DNA of 64,000 nucleotides from Linyphia triangularis (taxonomy: Eukaryota; Arthropoda; Arachnida; Araneae; Linyphiidae). The notes beneath the pieces are model-generated. The model was not told where the DNA came from. It made no database searches and saw only the letters and a program-made list of their open reading frames with translations. How positions within the stretch are numbered: position 1 is the stretch's first letter; each line of letters begins with the position of its first letter. The DNA lies in assembly GCA_963978545.1 (NCBI GenBank), contig OZ021721.1, positions 98,877,918 through 98,941,917 of the forward strand, in the 5' to 3' direction. Below, in pieces: positions 50,040-62,506 of this stretch. Made by a program: the position numbers and the translations under genes.

Positions 50040-51700
50040 ATGAACTTACCCTGACACATACCACCTTCATTCATTGTAAAAAGTCAGATTTTCAAAAAAA
50101 TTCATATATTCCCTTCATCCTTTTAACCCTTCAATTATTTCTGTTAAGCCCAATATTTCGATCACCCTACGAAAAGGAGATTCTATTTACAGGAACAGAA
50201 CGTGATCTGTTTTCTCCAGGTGGCGCCCGAATTCAGGAAAAATTCTGGAGAAACGGATGTTATTCTTCATTCGAAACCCCTCAGACGTTCTTCTCCGGTT
50301 TGTCATCCCAAGGTAAGGAAAACTTCAAAAGTTTGACAAGGGAAGTTCATTTTAGGGCACGTGTTGATAACAAATCAAAACTCTAATTTTGTATTTGTAT
50401 TTATTTTTTCGTTCATATATTTTTGGGTTTGAATTAAGTTAAAAAAAAGTCGAAATGCTTAACTTTTTTCAGAATTCCGTCTTTTTGCTGAGAAATTCTA
50501 AGCTGTTTAAAGTTTCAATCATATGATTAAAAATTAAACTTGTCTTGAATTCAAGTTATAAAAAGGGTTATATCTTCATTTCGTTCAGTATTTAATAATT
50601 GAACGAAAGTATAACTTTTGAAAAAAAGGAATGCACTTGTTGCTTCAATTAGGTTTGATCACATAGTGTATAAATTATTATTTTATATGAAATTTTTTTT
50701 GATGTAGACACTATTATTGCAAACAATTTTTCACAAACTTTTTAACAAGTTGTGAAAATGTAAGTTGATCTAGTTGATTACTAATCTTATTAAATAAATA
50801 TTTAGTGGTATTAAAATAAATGGTACTTTGCAATAAAACTTCAATTTAAGAAGTTTGTTTGAAATATAGACATATTTTAGTTTGTTTCTAATTATATAAC
50901 GCCAATTCCTTTATTAGCCCATAAATCTTTTGATATACTTTACGTTATACAAAACATAATTCTGGTAACTCAAATAAAAAAAAAAAACTCTTACAAATAA
51001 TCACACAAAGAGTTGTGAAACAAATTGTGAAAAAACTAGCCAGAATAATTTTGCTTAGATAGTACCTTAAAAATAATATTTTGGGTTAATCATGTTAAAA
51101 TTTGAAATTTTTAAAAAGCCTCAACGCTTGTAAACTTGTTCCTCTCTCGAATGGAAAAATCCCTATTTAGTTTCGAGATATGGTACAGTCTAAATAACGA
51201 TGTATATATTAAGATGTTTATGTAATACGATTTATATTTTATAAATGTAATAACATATTTTTTCGTACACTTTTTATGTTTTATTAACTTTCAGTTCAAA
51301 ATAAATTTGTAATTTTAATATTAAACTAAAATCGTTTTTAAGTCATAGCATCATCAAATTATATGTGAACCATTGACCATTGTACCATCAACCATTCTAG
51401 ATGAATTTGTGGCAATTATTAATGCAAATATAAGCTAAAGCACTCAGAATCAACTTAAATGAGTTTACTTTATTTACACACTTCGAATAGAAATAACAGT
51501 AAACACATACAGAATAATGTATAATAACAATAAATGTAAGAAGAGTTGTGTTTTACATGCGAATTTTAGTGTCAGATATGGTATTAAGGGAATCGTATTT
51601 ATTTTTTGACATTTTCTTAGTAGTTTTATTCTTTTAGTAATACCTTTCTTTTAAATTACGCATGAAACAATAAACTAAACGAATCACTTGTTTGTAATAA
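50040..51700. other. Non-coding stretch
   Basis: A 116-codon + frame (50036-50386) has moderately mixed composition (GGARIQEKFWRNGCYSSFET) but no recognisable domain or splice partners. The remainder is AT-rich with nothing recognised. Confidence 0.4.
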
Positions 51701-51703
51701 TTT

Positions 51704-51808
51704 CATATAGCACACATCCTCAGAGGGAGGTTCCTAGGATGTCATTCGGAGTCTCGGGGATAACTGGGGACTTCCTTGGGACCTTCCTGGAAGGATGTGT
51801 GCTATATG
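51704..51808. repeat. Hairpin mini-element with perfect 17-bp arms
   Basis: CATATAGCACACATCCT (51704-51720) pairs exactly with 51792-51808. Pairing extends imperfectly outward (TAATTT against AAATTA-like bases). The 71-bp loop is GC-richer and has internal near-complements (TTCCTAGGA, TCCTTGGGA, TTCCTGGAA). It may be a foldback MITE or an RNA hairpin; no target duplication is clear. Confidence 0.8.
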
Positions 51809-52135
51809 GGATTAAATGCTTGGAACACATTTAGCTTCTACACTCACTAATGAAGTATGTAGTAGCATATACAAACGCTCTGTTGGTTCGCCTGTCTGAG
51901 GTTAACACTCCAGAGAATATTACAGGCAAGTGCGATATGTCAAATTAAAGATCTCGTCATGATGAATTCCTATGCCAAAACTCAACCGGAAGTACTGGAA
52001 ATGACTAGCAAAAGTCAATTAACAATTCTTTAAGCTTAAACTATAAATGTTAAAGACATGTGCCATGTATCAATTTGAAGGCTCTAATAAGACCAGTAAG
52101 ATTACATAAAATTCAACCGGAAGATATCTCTATAG

Positions 52136-52740
52136 AAACATGTACAGTAGCGGTCTTTTAATGACAGCTACTATCCCATTCAAATATGTTTATATACCAA
52201 TTACATATTAAACATGTTTCTCTGATAAAATAATGACTTTCTAATTGATGCAATGCGTATACTATATGACATATCATTGATAATTTACTAAAACATGTAG
52301 TTTGGGTATACAATTACTAAAAAAAACGCAAATAAAATAAAACTTTAGGTTTTGAACACATTTTGATAAATGTATAAATTTTGATCAAATAATATAAGTA
52401 TGTATGACGATGTACAACAATAGAGACATGTATAGAAGCGATCTCTTAATGACAGCTACTATTCCAATCCAACTTATTAATATAACAAATCTAATTTAGC
52501 ATATGTTTATCTAATAAAATAATGACTACATAACTGATACACTGCATTTACTTTAAAACATATTATTGCAAATATATATTTAGCATATGTTTATCTAATA
52601 AAATAATGATTACATAATTGATACACTGCATTTACTTTAAGACATATTATTGATACATTTACTAAAAAATGTAGCTAAAATAGACAATTACTAAAAAAGC
52701 GCAAATAAAATCAAAATTTATGTTTTTAACACATTTAATT
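52136..52740 (+). repeat. Tandem duplication, period ~288 bp
   Basis: AGCG(G/A)TCT(T/C)TTAATGACAG recurs at 52149 and 52437, and following sequence aligns to ~52740. The second copy has an internal ~85-bp re-duplication (TTTAGCATATGTTTATCTAA twice). A related start occurs at 60654 before family C copy 2. Confidence 0.8.
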
Positions 52741-53072
52741 TAAATAAATTAGTCTGTGGGAAACAATTGTTTTAAAGTATACCCAAAATACAATTTTGAT
52801 GAAAAAAATATGTTTTGTCAAGATTATTAAACTTTTTGAAAACATTCTAACTACACAATAATCTGCCCAATTCCATTAAAGTATTTTTAAATCGAAAAAC
52901 AATCCCGACTGATGACAAAAAAAGTTTTTTTTTTTTAATTACTATTTTGGATTGGTAAGGATTAATAAACAATTAAAATAATTGTTGCATGGCTGTTCTT
53001 GGAGTGTAAAATATCAGTTACTGTATAAGTGCAACTTTTATCTGCTTTATTTCGAAACATTTACTAAAGTTT

Positions 53073-53500
53073 AAATTTATAATTATCCTTAATTTATACA
53101 AAGAGGTAATAACACCTTTAAATACAGAGATGTGCATTTCATAAAAAAACTCCACTAAACGTAACGAAAGTTTATTTTAGTGTTTCATTAGCCAGTTTTT
53201 ACTTTCCAATCGAATTTTTACTTTTATTTACCAGTATGTTAACATAAGGCAAATGAAAGTATTGCATTAGGTCAAAAAATTAAATAAATTCGATTTATAA
53301 TTATTCATTTTAAATAAATTAGATTTACGATTATCCTTAATTTAAACAAAGAGGTAATGACACCGTTAAATACAGAGATGTACATTTCATAAAAAAAAAT
53401 AACCACTACAAAATGTAACGATGTTTTATTATAGTGTTAGCCAGTTTTTACTTTCCAATCGAGTTTTTACTTTTCTTTACCAGTATGTTAACCAAGGTCG
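53073..53500 (+). repeat. Tandem duplication, period 248 bp (family D copies 1-2)
   Basis: CAAAGAGGTAAT at 53099 and 53347 anchors two units that continue through TACAGAGATGT, CATTTCATAAAAAA and TTTTTACTTTCCAATCGA. A third copy is at 55490-55770. Confidence 0.85.
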
Positions 53501-54078
53501 TATATATGCCCTCCACCCCCCCCCCCTTCCCTTCTCCCTAAATCAGGAAAAAAAATTGAAGTAATAAGTAGTTAATATTTGAGTTTGTTTGCAAATAATT
53601 TCCGTGCTTTTAGCTTCTCAAAAATAAAACAAGTTGATGGCACCAGGAGTACCGTGAAATTAAAATATAGGTGTAAAATGAAGGGGGCCTTGACGTTTTA
53701 TCTGTAGCTCTGTTTATTCAGTTAGTGAGCTTTTTAAATAGCTGTGTATCAGCGATCCTCTGCATTTTGCTGTTCTGGGATCTTAATTTGTTATTAAGAT
53801 AACGGCATCCACAATGAAGATACAAAACTTCTATTCAAAACTATATTGTAAGAAAACATAGTGTAAATAAGTTTTTTATTGACAGTGCTGAAGCTGGCTG
53901 TGCCAGTAGCAATGTTTCTTCTGGCATCGCAAATTCCAGTACCCTTGATCCAGCATCAGTTGCGGAGGATTTAAACATATAAACAACAAATTTCAAATAA
54001 AGAAAAAGCTGAACAAATAAAGAAAAAACTTGTAGAAAATGTATGGAACCATTGTACAAATTTTTCTTTCTTCTTCTA

Positions 54079-54842
54079 CACTGGCCTGCAAAATTAAAGG
54101 ATATTTAATTTTTTCCCTAATAACTTCTCAGCGGAGCAGCCTAGATACATAACATTCACATCAAAGAGAAATCTTTATGAAACATAACGATAAATAAAAC
54201 AGCTCAGTCTCAGATTGAAACGCAAAGTGTAGAATGGGGGCATATGCATTAGTGTGCAGTTGTACAGATGCATTTAATTAAAAATCACGTAACTCGTAGA
54301 ATTGACTTTTAGTGTGAGATATGATCTCTCCTGTCATCAGTGTTTACTTGGCACTGTATTCTGTATTCTCATACTTAACATGAGTCTCTTGATGAATTCT
54401 AGAACGGTTACATTTCTCGTCCCATATTTTGAACTGTTTGCAAGTGATGGAAAGTTCCCAATGCATTAAATCTTTACAAAATGCATATCAAAGAAGCGTC
54501 CAACACATGTTTGATGAAATTCGAAATAGAGTAGTGATCTGGCTTACACTGTTAAAAAAATTTGTCCACCTTGCACCAAAATTTGGTTCCCATTTAGCTG
54601 CCACCAACATTTGGTGCTTAGTTTCGCGATTTAGTGGTGCTTACGGTCCGAGGTTGCACCATTAAATCGTGAAACTAAGCACCAAATGTTGGTGGCAGCT
54701 AAATGGGAACCAATTTTTGGTGCAAGGTGGAACAAAATTTTTAACAGTGTACTTATAGGAGCGATATTCATATTTTTAATTAAGATTAAAAAGTAGTATA
54801 TTAAGGAAATAATGAAATATCCTTTAATTTTGCAGACCAATG
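54079..54842. mobile_element. Tc1/mariner-like non-autonomous element carrying a nested MITE
   Basis: TA|CACTGGCCTGCAAAATTAAA at the left and TTTAATTTTGCAGACCAATG|TA at the right are inverted and pair for ~38 bp (through AGGATATTT). TA on both sides is the expected target duplication. No transposase is recognised; the interior is split by the palindromic element at 54547-54749. Confidence 0.8.
54547..54749. mobile_element. Palindromic MITE, 203 bp, arms ~95 bp, TA target
   Basis: TA|CACTGTTAAAAAAATTTG ... AAAATTTTTAACAGTG|TA. The two arms are near-perfect complements over their whole length (CACCTTGCACCAAAA, CCCATTTAGCTGCCACCAAC, TTTGGTGCTTAGTTTC), leaving a short central loop. It sits inside the larger Tc1/mariner-like element, so it is the later insertion. 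Confidence 0.9.
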
Positions 54843-54884
54843 TAGTAGTTTTAGCTGAAATATTATTACAACTTTTCAAATTAA

Positions 54885-55490
54885 ATGGCTAGAAGAATTC
54901 GAGTGGTTAGCTTATTCAGAAGAAAAATCGGAATCTTTTGTAAGTATTGCGTAATATTTTCGCACTCCAAAAGTATAGGTAAAAGAGTTCACCAAGTAAC
55001 AAGGGAATTAGTAACAGAAGCTTTAAGTAATTTAAAAAAAACTGACGAAAATTTTCGATCACTGCTTAAGATTCAGAGCCAACAGTAGAGATAATGACTT
55101 TAAAGACCAATTAATGAACAGAGGAAGTTTCTATTAAAAAAAAGTTAAGTAAGTGAAAAAGTAGGGAGAATGAGGAAAATAATATTAACGAGAATGCAAT
55201 TCAGTGTTGAATGCGCACGTTTTATAAAATAATCTGCTATCATATAATAAAGCATTAGTTCATTCCAGTTATAAAAGTAAACTGAAAATATATATAAAAA
55301 AATAATAACTAGATTGTTTTGTCTCAATATTTTGCTTAAAACCCCTTGAAAACTATCCTTAATCATTGAATGATAGCTCACTTAAAAAATAAAATTAAAA
55401 AAAAAAAAAAAGTGCAAATAACGGTAAGTTTTTCACATTGGCCCCCCGAAATTGTAACCTATATTCGCCACTAATGTTGACATAGGGTAA
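54885..55490. other. Non-coding stretch
   Basis: Short frames on both strands (54885-55088, 55145-55381) lack family resemblance. AT-rich; nothing else recognised. Confidence 0.4.
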
Positions 55491-55770
55491 ATGAAAGTAT
55501 TGCATTAGATCAAAAAAAAATTAAATAAATTTGATTAATAATTATCCATTTTAAATAAATTAGATTTCTAATTTTCTTTGATTTATCCAAAGAGGTAATA
55601 ACACTATTAAATACAGCGATGTACATTTCATGAAAAACCACCACTAAATCTAACGAAAGTTTATTATAGTGTTTCATGTGCCAGATTTTACTTTCCAATG
55701 GAGTTTTTACTTTTCTTTACCAGTTTGTTAACATAGGATAAATAAAAGTATTGCATTAAGTAAAAAAGAA
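55490..55770 (+). repeat. Family D repeat, copy 3
   Basis: CAAAGAGGTAATAACAC (55588) and TTTTTACTTTTCTTTACCAG match the pair at 53073-53500, about 2.2 kb away, with moderate divergence. Confidence 0.8.
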
Positions 55771-55849
55771 AGTTAGATTTTTTTATTTATTTATTTTGCA
55801 TTATAAAAAAGTTGTCTAGGGTTAAAAATCTATGTGTCTGGGGTTAGCA

Positions 55850-56240
55850 TAACTTCCCCCGAAAGGATTAACCTACCAGATAACACAGCGGTATTGACCA
55901 ATGTCGGATACAGGAATTCTGTGAAGATTGACCAGTCCATGTGAATTCCGAGCATCGTTCCATAATACACGATTGTTTTTAATTTAAACATATTAAAACA
56001 ATCACAAAACATATCTTTTACTTCTCCGTTATTTCTTATAACACTATATTTCAATTTTAAAACTCTGCATCAACATTTCAAAACTTCCAGTATATTTTAC
56101 CCAACTCTGTGCGAGATTGGCCAAGATCCGTAGCAACAGCCAGACTACATCGGCCCTCATCGGGATTGGCAGTGTCGAGCTGATATTGGCCAGTGGTTTT
56201 TTGCTACTGGAGATACGATGCTCAACTTTTGTATACCGTA
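55850..56240. repeat. Probable MITE remnant rich in TTGGCC/TTGACC motifs
   Basis: GCGGTATTGACCAATGTCGG (55889) and, oppositely placed, GGGATTGGCAGTGTCGAGC and GATATTGGCCAGTGG (56160-56200) resemble each other in inverted order. The block is GC-richer than its surroundings. Ends were not defined. Confidence 0.35.
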
Positions 56241-56487
56241 AGAGGCAGCCTATCAGTAAGGTTTTCGTCTATGTAGCGCATGGGCATTAAGTATTAAAAT
56301 TTAAGTATTGTAAAGCATTGTAAAATTTAAGTTTTGTAGCAATTGCCAAAAGACGTTTGGAAGTTGGAATGCTTCTTAAATTTATTTAGTGTAATTGAAA
56401 ATTGTGCAATATTCGACATCCTAGTTAGTAATTGTACTTATTTTGGAAGCTTGTGTTAACATATTTTGGAGATAATCACTATGACAG

Positions 56488-56818
56488 TAATTAAAACTGT
56501 AGTTAAAACACCTTAGAATATTATACGAAAATGCTCCATCCATTTTTAATTTTTTTTACTGGATTTATGAAGCCATCAATTTAGATACCTCGTATGATAT
56601 ATTTAAAGAGTTAATTTTTTATACTATGTACAAAATCGAACCCAAACCTATGTAAGTAATTAAAACTGTAGTAAAAACACCTTAGATTATTATACGAAAA
56701 TGCTGCATCCATTTTTAATTTTTTTACTGGATTTATGGAGCCATCAATTTAGATACCTCGTATGATATATTTAGAGTTAACTTTTTATACTATGTACAAA
56801 ATCAAACCCAAACCTAAA
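56488..56818 (+). repeat. Tandem duplication, period 169 bp
   Basis: TAATTAAAACTGTAG at 56488 and 56657, followed by near-identical sequence to AAACCCAAACCTA. Two copies with a few substitutions and small indels. Confidence 0.9.
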
Positions 56819-56819
56819 A

Positions 56820-57850
56820 ACACGACTTTGATCCCCATTTGGGAGCTGTATATCACTAGTGTAGATCTTGAGCAATGAAACCCCAAACAACCAACCATAT
56901 CCCTATTTGGTAAAGAAAGAGGAATCTAACACGCCTTCATCAAATAGGTTGCTTCATTTAGGCAATTAATGATGTAAGAGACAAGAGCTAAACTGGGCCT
57001 CAAAAACCCTGTCAAAAACAGGTTAATCACTTCAATATTTATTAAAACTAGTATATTTGAAAATAAAAATTTAATTTAAGTTATATTTTAAACACACCTG
57101 TACTTTTTCTGAACTTTGTTATTTATATACGTATATATTTATCTTAGTAGGAAAAGGGCTAATCTCAAGAAACTTTATTTGTGAAGGTAGATTGATATGT
57201 TGCGGCTAAAACCCACAATCTGTCTAGTTGGAGGTTGGTTGGCCATTTTGCAAAGTAGCTGGAAATCCCAGGCCGAAATTCGATGTGATGATGAAAGTCG
57301 GTCTACTAGGCAGTACATTTATCATTTTTGGTTTGACTGTGACGTAAACGTGATAACAAAAAAAAGTGCCATATTGCCAAAATCACAGTTCAAAATTTTT
57401 TTTACAAAAATAATAACAAAGTGCGACCTTTTAATAATATTTGTCTTAAAACAGTAAAGTGCGTGCGCGCGCTTCGTACCTTAAAAATGTATATATCCTT
57501 TTTACGGTGGTCTTTCAGTCACTTAACACTAAAAATAGCTGGTATTCCTTTCGAGCGGTCGTTATGAGTATGCCCCCCCCCCCCCGATCACTTTTTTGTT
57601 AATTTTTCTTTATTTGCAATTGCAAATCTAACACCTTTTACTGATCTCTGTAACAGTGAGTGGTTCAATAAAAAAGTATTTTTGGGGTTGAGATCCCCCG
57701 ACTGTTCAAAGGTAATACCAGATATTTTTTGTTTCGGGTCAAGTGGCCGACCAATGAAATAGGATTTATTTCGTACTTTTAGGAACTGAAAAGTGAACAC
57801 ATATTGCTTTTACTAGTTTTGCGTCAGATATTGATTTTATAAATAAATAT
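56820..57850. other. Non-coding stretch
   Basis: Nothing recognised except a 14-base poly-C run near 57571-57584. The frames at 57197-57457 and 57588-57800 are unsupported. Confidence 0.4.
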
Positions 57851-58265
57851 ATGTAATAATAATCGCTTTTAGAATCGACATTAGGTTAATTTAATTCCTC
57901 ATTTCAAAGCACGCATTACATTTTTATCCCTTCAGAAATCTTCACTTTCTTTCTCCCATTCCACAACCCATGCATGTGAGATTTGTTGACTCTATTGTCG
58001 TTTCTAACAGCGAATCCCATAATTAGTATTCAGTATTTCTTGCTAATTTCTGCTATGCTCAGCGCAATTCTCACGGTTTAATACAATGATAGTTTACAGT
58101 GCTCTCTTAGAGGACGCTACGATTCATTCTATTGAAATCAAGACAATAACTCATATTGACTGGTCAATTAACAGCGAAATATGCTAATACGCGAAATGGC
58201 TGACCAATCTGCTAACTGACCGTTTTCAGATTTTGACCATAACCGAATAATAAAAGAATAGAGCA
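57850..58265 (+). repeat. Interspersed repeat, copy 2 (same family as 255-575)
   Basis: It aligns with 255-575 in the same orientation. Its last ~205 bp are re-duplicated directly downstream. Confidence 0.65.
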
Positions 58266-58500
58266 TCCAGAGTATTTTAATTTCTGTTATGCACGGCACA
58301 ATTCTCACTGTTTAGTACAATGATAGTTTACAGTGCTCTCTTAGATGACGCTACGATTCATTCTATTGAAATCAAAAATATAACTCATATTGACTGGTCA
58401 ATTAACAGCGAAATATGCTAATACGCGAAATGGCAGACAAATTTGCTAACTGACCGTTTTCAGATTTTAACCATAACCGAAAAATAAAAGAATAGAGCAC
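58058..58500 (+). repeat. Tandem duplication, period 234 bp
   Basis: TGATAGTTTACAGTGCTCTC at 58087 and 58321. The copies stay nearly identical through TATTGACTGGTCAATTAACA and CGCGAAATGGC to AAAAGAATAGAGCA. Confidence 0.93.
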
Positions 58501-58530
58501 TAATTTCTTTAAGAATAAAAATATAATTTA

Positions 58531-58562
58531 TGTGGCGAAGTGGTCTAAGGATCATTTAATCC
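58531..58562 (+). repeat. Possible truncated tRNA-like head
   Basis: TGGCGAAGTGGTCTAAGGAT fits the pol III box A consensus (TGGC-x-x-AGTGG), as in serine/leucine-type tRNAs. No box B follows, so at most a fragment. Confidence 0.3.
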
Positions 58563-60630
58563 CATCAAATTAAAAACAGACATAGCATTTCATAGCGTCC
58601 GTTGACATGCTCTAATCATCAATACGCATCATCAACCCGCGCTTCTTCGTACGCAAAAACATACTAAAAATCTAAAACTAAAATGCTGTACACGTAACTG
58701 ACTCGACAATGCTGTCTTCAACTTTTACTCTACAAGCAACTTTTGGAGGCAATATGGAGAAGTAGAATAATTAGCTCCAGACTGACAAAGTACTCTTTAC
58801 ACTCGATTTCCGACCGAAAAAAATCTATGCCGAGACTTTTCATAAAGTGGAGGGAGTTCTTCATGAAGTGAAGAATAAACGAAGCATACGAAGACAATTT
58901 TGTGATTTTTCTGAGACTTGGAAGGAAAGAGTGACAGTCTTGAAATAAGAATTGACAAGCGATATTTCAGCCATGAAATTCTATTGATGGATAAAAGGAA
59001 TAGGAAATATATTGTTCTTCCTTTTGATTTGAAATTGGTAATGCAGGATGAATAAAGTAAGTGCCTTCTTTATGCTGTAGGACAAAAACAACAATTGTAA
59101 TGCAAGTGGAATAGCAGTACAATTCTTTCTTGCATTATTCGATGAAAAGATATATGCTATGAAAAAATATATGTTGTTAAGAATTTTCCAAGATAAAATG
59201 ATGACACAGCTTTAGAAAATAAAACTGATTATTTATTCTTCGTTTAGAAGCTCCAAAACTTCTTTATATAACAGTGAACTTCGTTATCAAGCTTTCACAA
59301 AAGCTTCAGTGAGGCACAACTTCAGGCACATGGATAATTCAGGCACCGCAAAAGTAAACAAGCACTGAGCTCTTTCAGAACTGCTCTCAAAATTCAAGTG
59401 ATTCTAAATTTCATTTCCTGGTGGTTTTATATACTCGCGAGCGAACTTTCCATAAAAATCCTAAGCAAGTGATTTTGCGATCAGAACATGCAATATGATC
59501 ACTAAATTTCGTGATTCACTTGCGTGTTGCTAACATTTTCAAGTCTGTATTATCACTGTTAGCTAATAAATTTAAGAAAATAGAACTATTTACAATTATA
59601 TACAGAAAAATTATAAATAGTTTTTACAATGATTTGATGGGCGAATTTTAACTGAGCATAAATCAAAATAAAATAACATAATTATTTTAAAATGAATTAT
59701 GATTCAGCTTAAAAAGTAGAATGTGTCTAATACGATTAAAAATCACACACAGAATTGGTACATAAATAAAACAGTTACTAAGAATGGCAAATCATATTTT
59801 ATAGAACGTGCCATATGCTTTATCTTTTGAGTGAATATCTAATTAAAAAAAAAGCTGGTGTATTTTCATTTTAATAATTTATTGTAAATAAATTAATTAT
59901 TCAATAAGAATAAGACAAGTCATTAAATCAGTAACACTGAGAATAGAATGTATCCATATGGCCCATCTTACTTTGGTTGTATGTCAACATAAACGGACGG
60001 TTACTCTTTTAGACTCTCAGAATAGTATGGGGGGAGGGGTCAGAAAACAATAATATACTGAACGTTAAAGTTCTAAAGTGGATCTTGCACAACATGAAGT
60101 TGCATTCATAATATAGCATACTCTTGTAAAACTATTTCATTAAAATTGGAAATTAACAAGTAACTCAGACAAATACCATTGAAAAGTCTCGTTGTGAAAA
60201 GTTCCCATACCGAATTCTGGAAGTTACAGTCCATTTGGAATTCGCCTAAAATATACAGTATACACGCTACATGCATATGAGTAAATACCAGTTTTATGGT
60301 CTTGATAAGATTCATTGAATTACATAAATTACAATCGAAAATTACAAACGGAAGAATGCTTCCTTAGTACATTCTATAGTTCTTACATAGTACAGTTACA
60401 TGGTCTCCTGGCTCAAGGATAAAGAAAAGCATTGGATTAGAACTTGAATATTCGGTATAAGCACCAAATATGTCATCAAACTTGTCAACTTGGATATATT
60501 TTATTTAAAAAAAAACTTCAGGCAAGATTTTTGTTACATATACTGAACGTTAACAGGGTGTGTAAATTTCAAAAATTAGTAAATAAAACCAAAATGTACA
60601 TGAATATTATCTGGACCTGATGTACCAAAA
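58563..60630. other. Non-coding stretch
   Basis: No exon, element ends or RNA gene recognised. The 69-codon - frame 60106-60315 is unsupported. Confidence 0.4.
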
Positions 60631-60639
60631 TAGAAACGT

Positions 60640-60985
60640 GTGTGTATGTGAAGAAGCGGTCTTTTAGTGATTATTACTATTATAATCAAACCTATTTTTA
60701 AATCCTTTATATTAACTTCGGTTTTGTGTGTGTTTGGCTGTTTGTATCGATGGCGGGCAAATCTGCGGAGCTCTAATTAACCTCCTTGCCGTTATCCAAT
60801 CGGGCTGAAACTTGGCGGATAGATTCGATGTCGATGACAATGCATTCTATCAAATTTTGGGGGCTGTGACTGTCAGTAAAATGTCGCTTTTACAGACTAC
60901 TAATAAACCAACCAAACCAATCGCGCCAAAATGGCATCTAATCGATCATGGAAGAAACTCTTTCCCGTTGACAAGATTGTTTAAA
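60640..60985 (+). repeat. Interspersed repeat family C, copy 2
   Basis: The opposite orientation of 49660-49915, sharing the ordered blocks listed there. It is followed by an AAATAAATAATAAAATT-rich tail comparable to the minisatellite beside copy 1. The start near 60654 (AAGCGGTCTTTTAGTGA) resembles the units at 52149 and 52437, suggesting these belong to one larger family. Confidence 0.7.
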
Positions 60986-62310
60986 TAAATAAATAATAAA
61001 ATTATTTTAATTAAAATAAATAAAATATATTTGGATCTGAATACATAAATTCACTTTAATTTTTAATTAATAAATTTTGAAAAGTAAGTTACCCCATATT
61101 TTGCGGATAGAGATGTTTTTAATATTTAAAAATTAGATGCAAACACTAAGCATACGCTGACAACAGAAACGGCTCTATGTTAATGAATATAAAAACTGGC
61201 AATATAAAGGATTTATGTTAAAAAATTTGTTTTTATTGCTTATATTATTTTAAATATGATGAAGTAATGAGTGATGAAGAACGCATAATAATTGTTGGTC
61301 AACTAATTATTTTACTCTTATTATTTTCAAATTTTTGCCATTTTCGCTTTGATTAAAATAAAGCTTTACCAGATCTCTCAAATAAAATGTCAAAATTGTA
61401 ACAAAAGCTTTTTTTTATTTCCATCATAATCCTCTCCTGTAAAGTGTTTTAAATAAAAGAAAAGAATAAGAAACACGTTATTATTTTAAATAAACGACAC
61501 ATTCCTCGATGTTAGAACAATAAATGCCATTAATCCTTTTAGCAAAAGTTTTAAACTCCTTGACATATTCAAGCATTATCATTTTTTTTTCTACCATCAT
61601 AAAACTTAGGATATTATTTGGTTAATTATTACTAATATGGTTGTCACATTTTTGAGTTAATCGTTTCCGCTAACTTCTTTGCCTGAAAGAGTTTTTGGAC
61701 TTTAACTAAAAAGCACTAACTACTGGAGTTGAGCTTAATTTATGTCATTGACATTGCATACTTTACAGCATAATATAAACATAATTTGAGTAATACTTCT
61801 AAATTATTATCACTTTTATGGAGTATTTTATTAATATTTTGGTTAACACATTAACTTTCAGTACATAGTCCATAATAGAAGAATTGATTAAACCTTGAGA
61901 TTTAAGAGCGATTACCATCATGTCCCTACCACGTAAACCTAATGCATTTTTTTTTTTATTTTGGTCATAATATCTACCAAATTATTGTTTTAATATATTT
62001 GGATTGTATACCAAATGTAATAACAGTAATACAAAGTTATTAACAAAATTTTAGAGAAAAATAACTTTTTTTATTCTTAAACTTTAAAATACTTCCATAA
62101 AAATGTTTCTAGTGTAATGAAATCACCCAGTAAATAGCTTTTCAAACTTTGCTAATGATCTTTTATTATTGTTTTTAAACCTGGTATAACAATTCATGTG
62201 TGTCACAGTGATTCTTCGTCAGATATCATGGTCAAAAATGAAATATTATGTCTATGGGACAGGTTAAAAGTCCCTCTTAAGCACAAAATAGCTATCACTT
62301 ATCTCAAGTT
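60986..62310. other. Non-coding stretch
   Basis: AT-rich; nothing recognised. Confidence 0.45.
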
Positions 62311-62322
62311 ACACATTTATAT

Positions 62323-62494
62323 GCCGACCAAACGGTATAGTGGTTAGCATACTAGCTTCTAGGTTGCGGGTTCGAGTTCCGTGTAAGGCATGAGTGTTTG
62401 TAAATGTATGTTGGCTTGTCAAATGACGAATGTTTTGGCGCCTTATAGCCCTCGTGTTGCTGACGGCGCCAGATAATCTGAAAACAATCAAACA
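62323..62494 (+). mobile_element. tRNA-derived SINE (family A), copy 4
   Basis: It starts GCCGACCAAACGGTATAG with box A, then GGTTCGAGTTCC as box B. A few bases of the head (the ACCGCG segment) are deleted. The target duplication ACACATTTATAT lies at 62311-62322 and 62495-62506. More diverged than copies 1-3. Confidence 0.92.
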
Positions 62495-62506
62495 ACACAT
62501 TTATAT

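Noticed and set aside
50036..50386. 116-codon + frame
   Set aside because: No recognisable domain; the N-terminal half is typical AT-rich intergenic translation.
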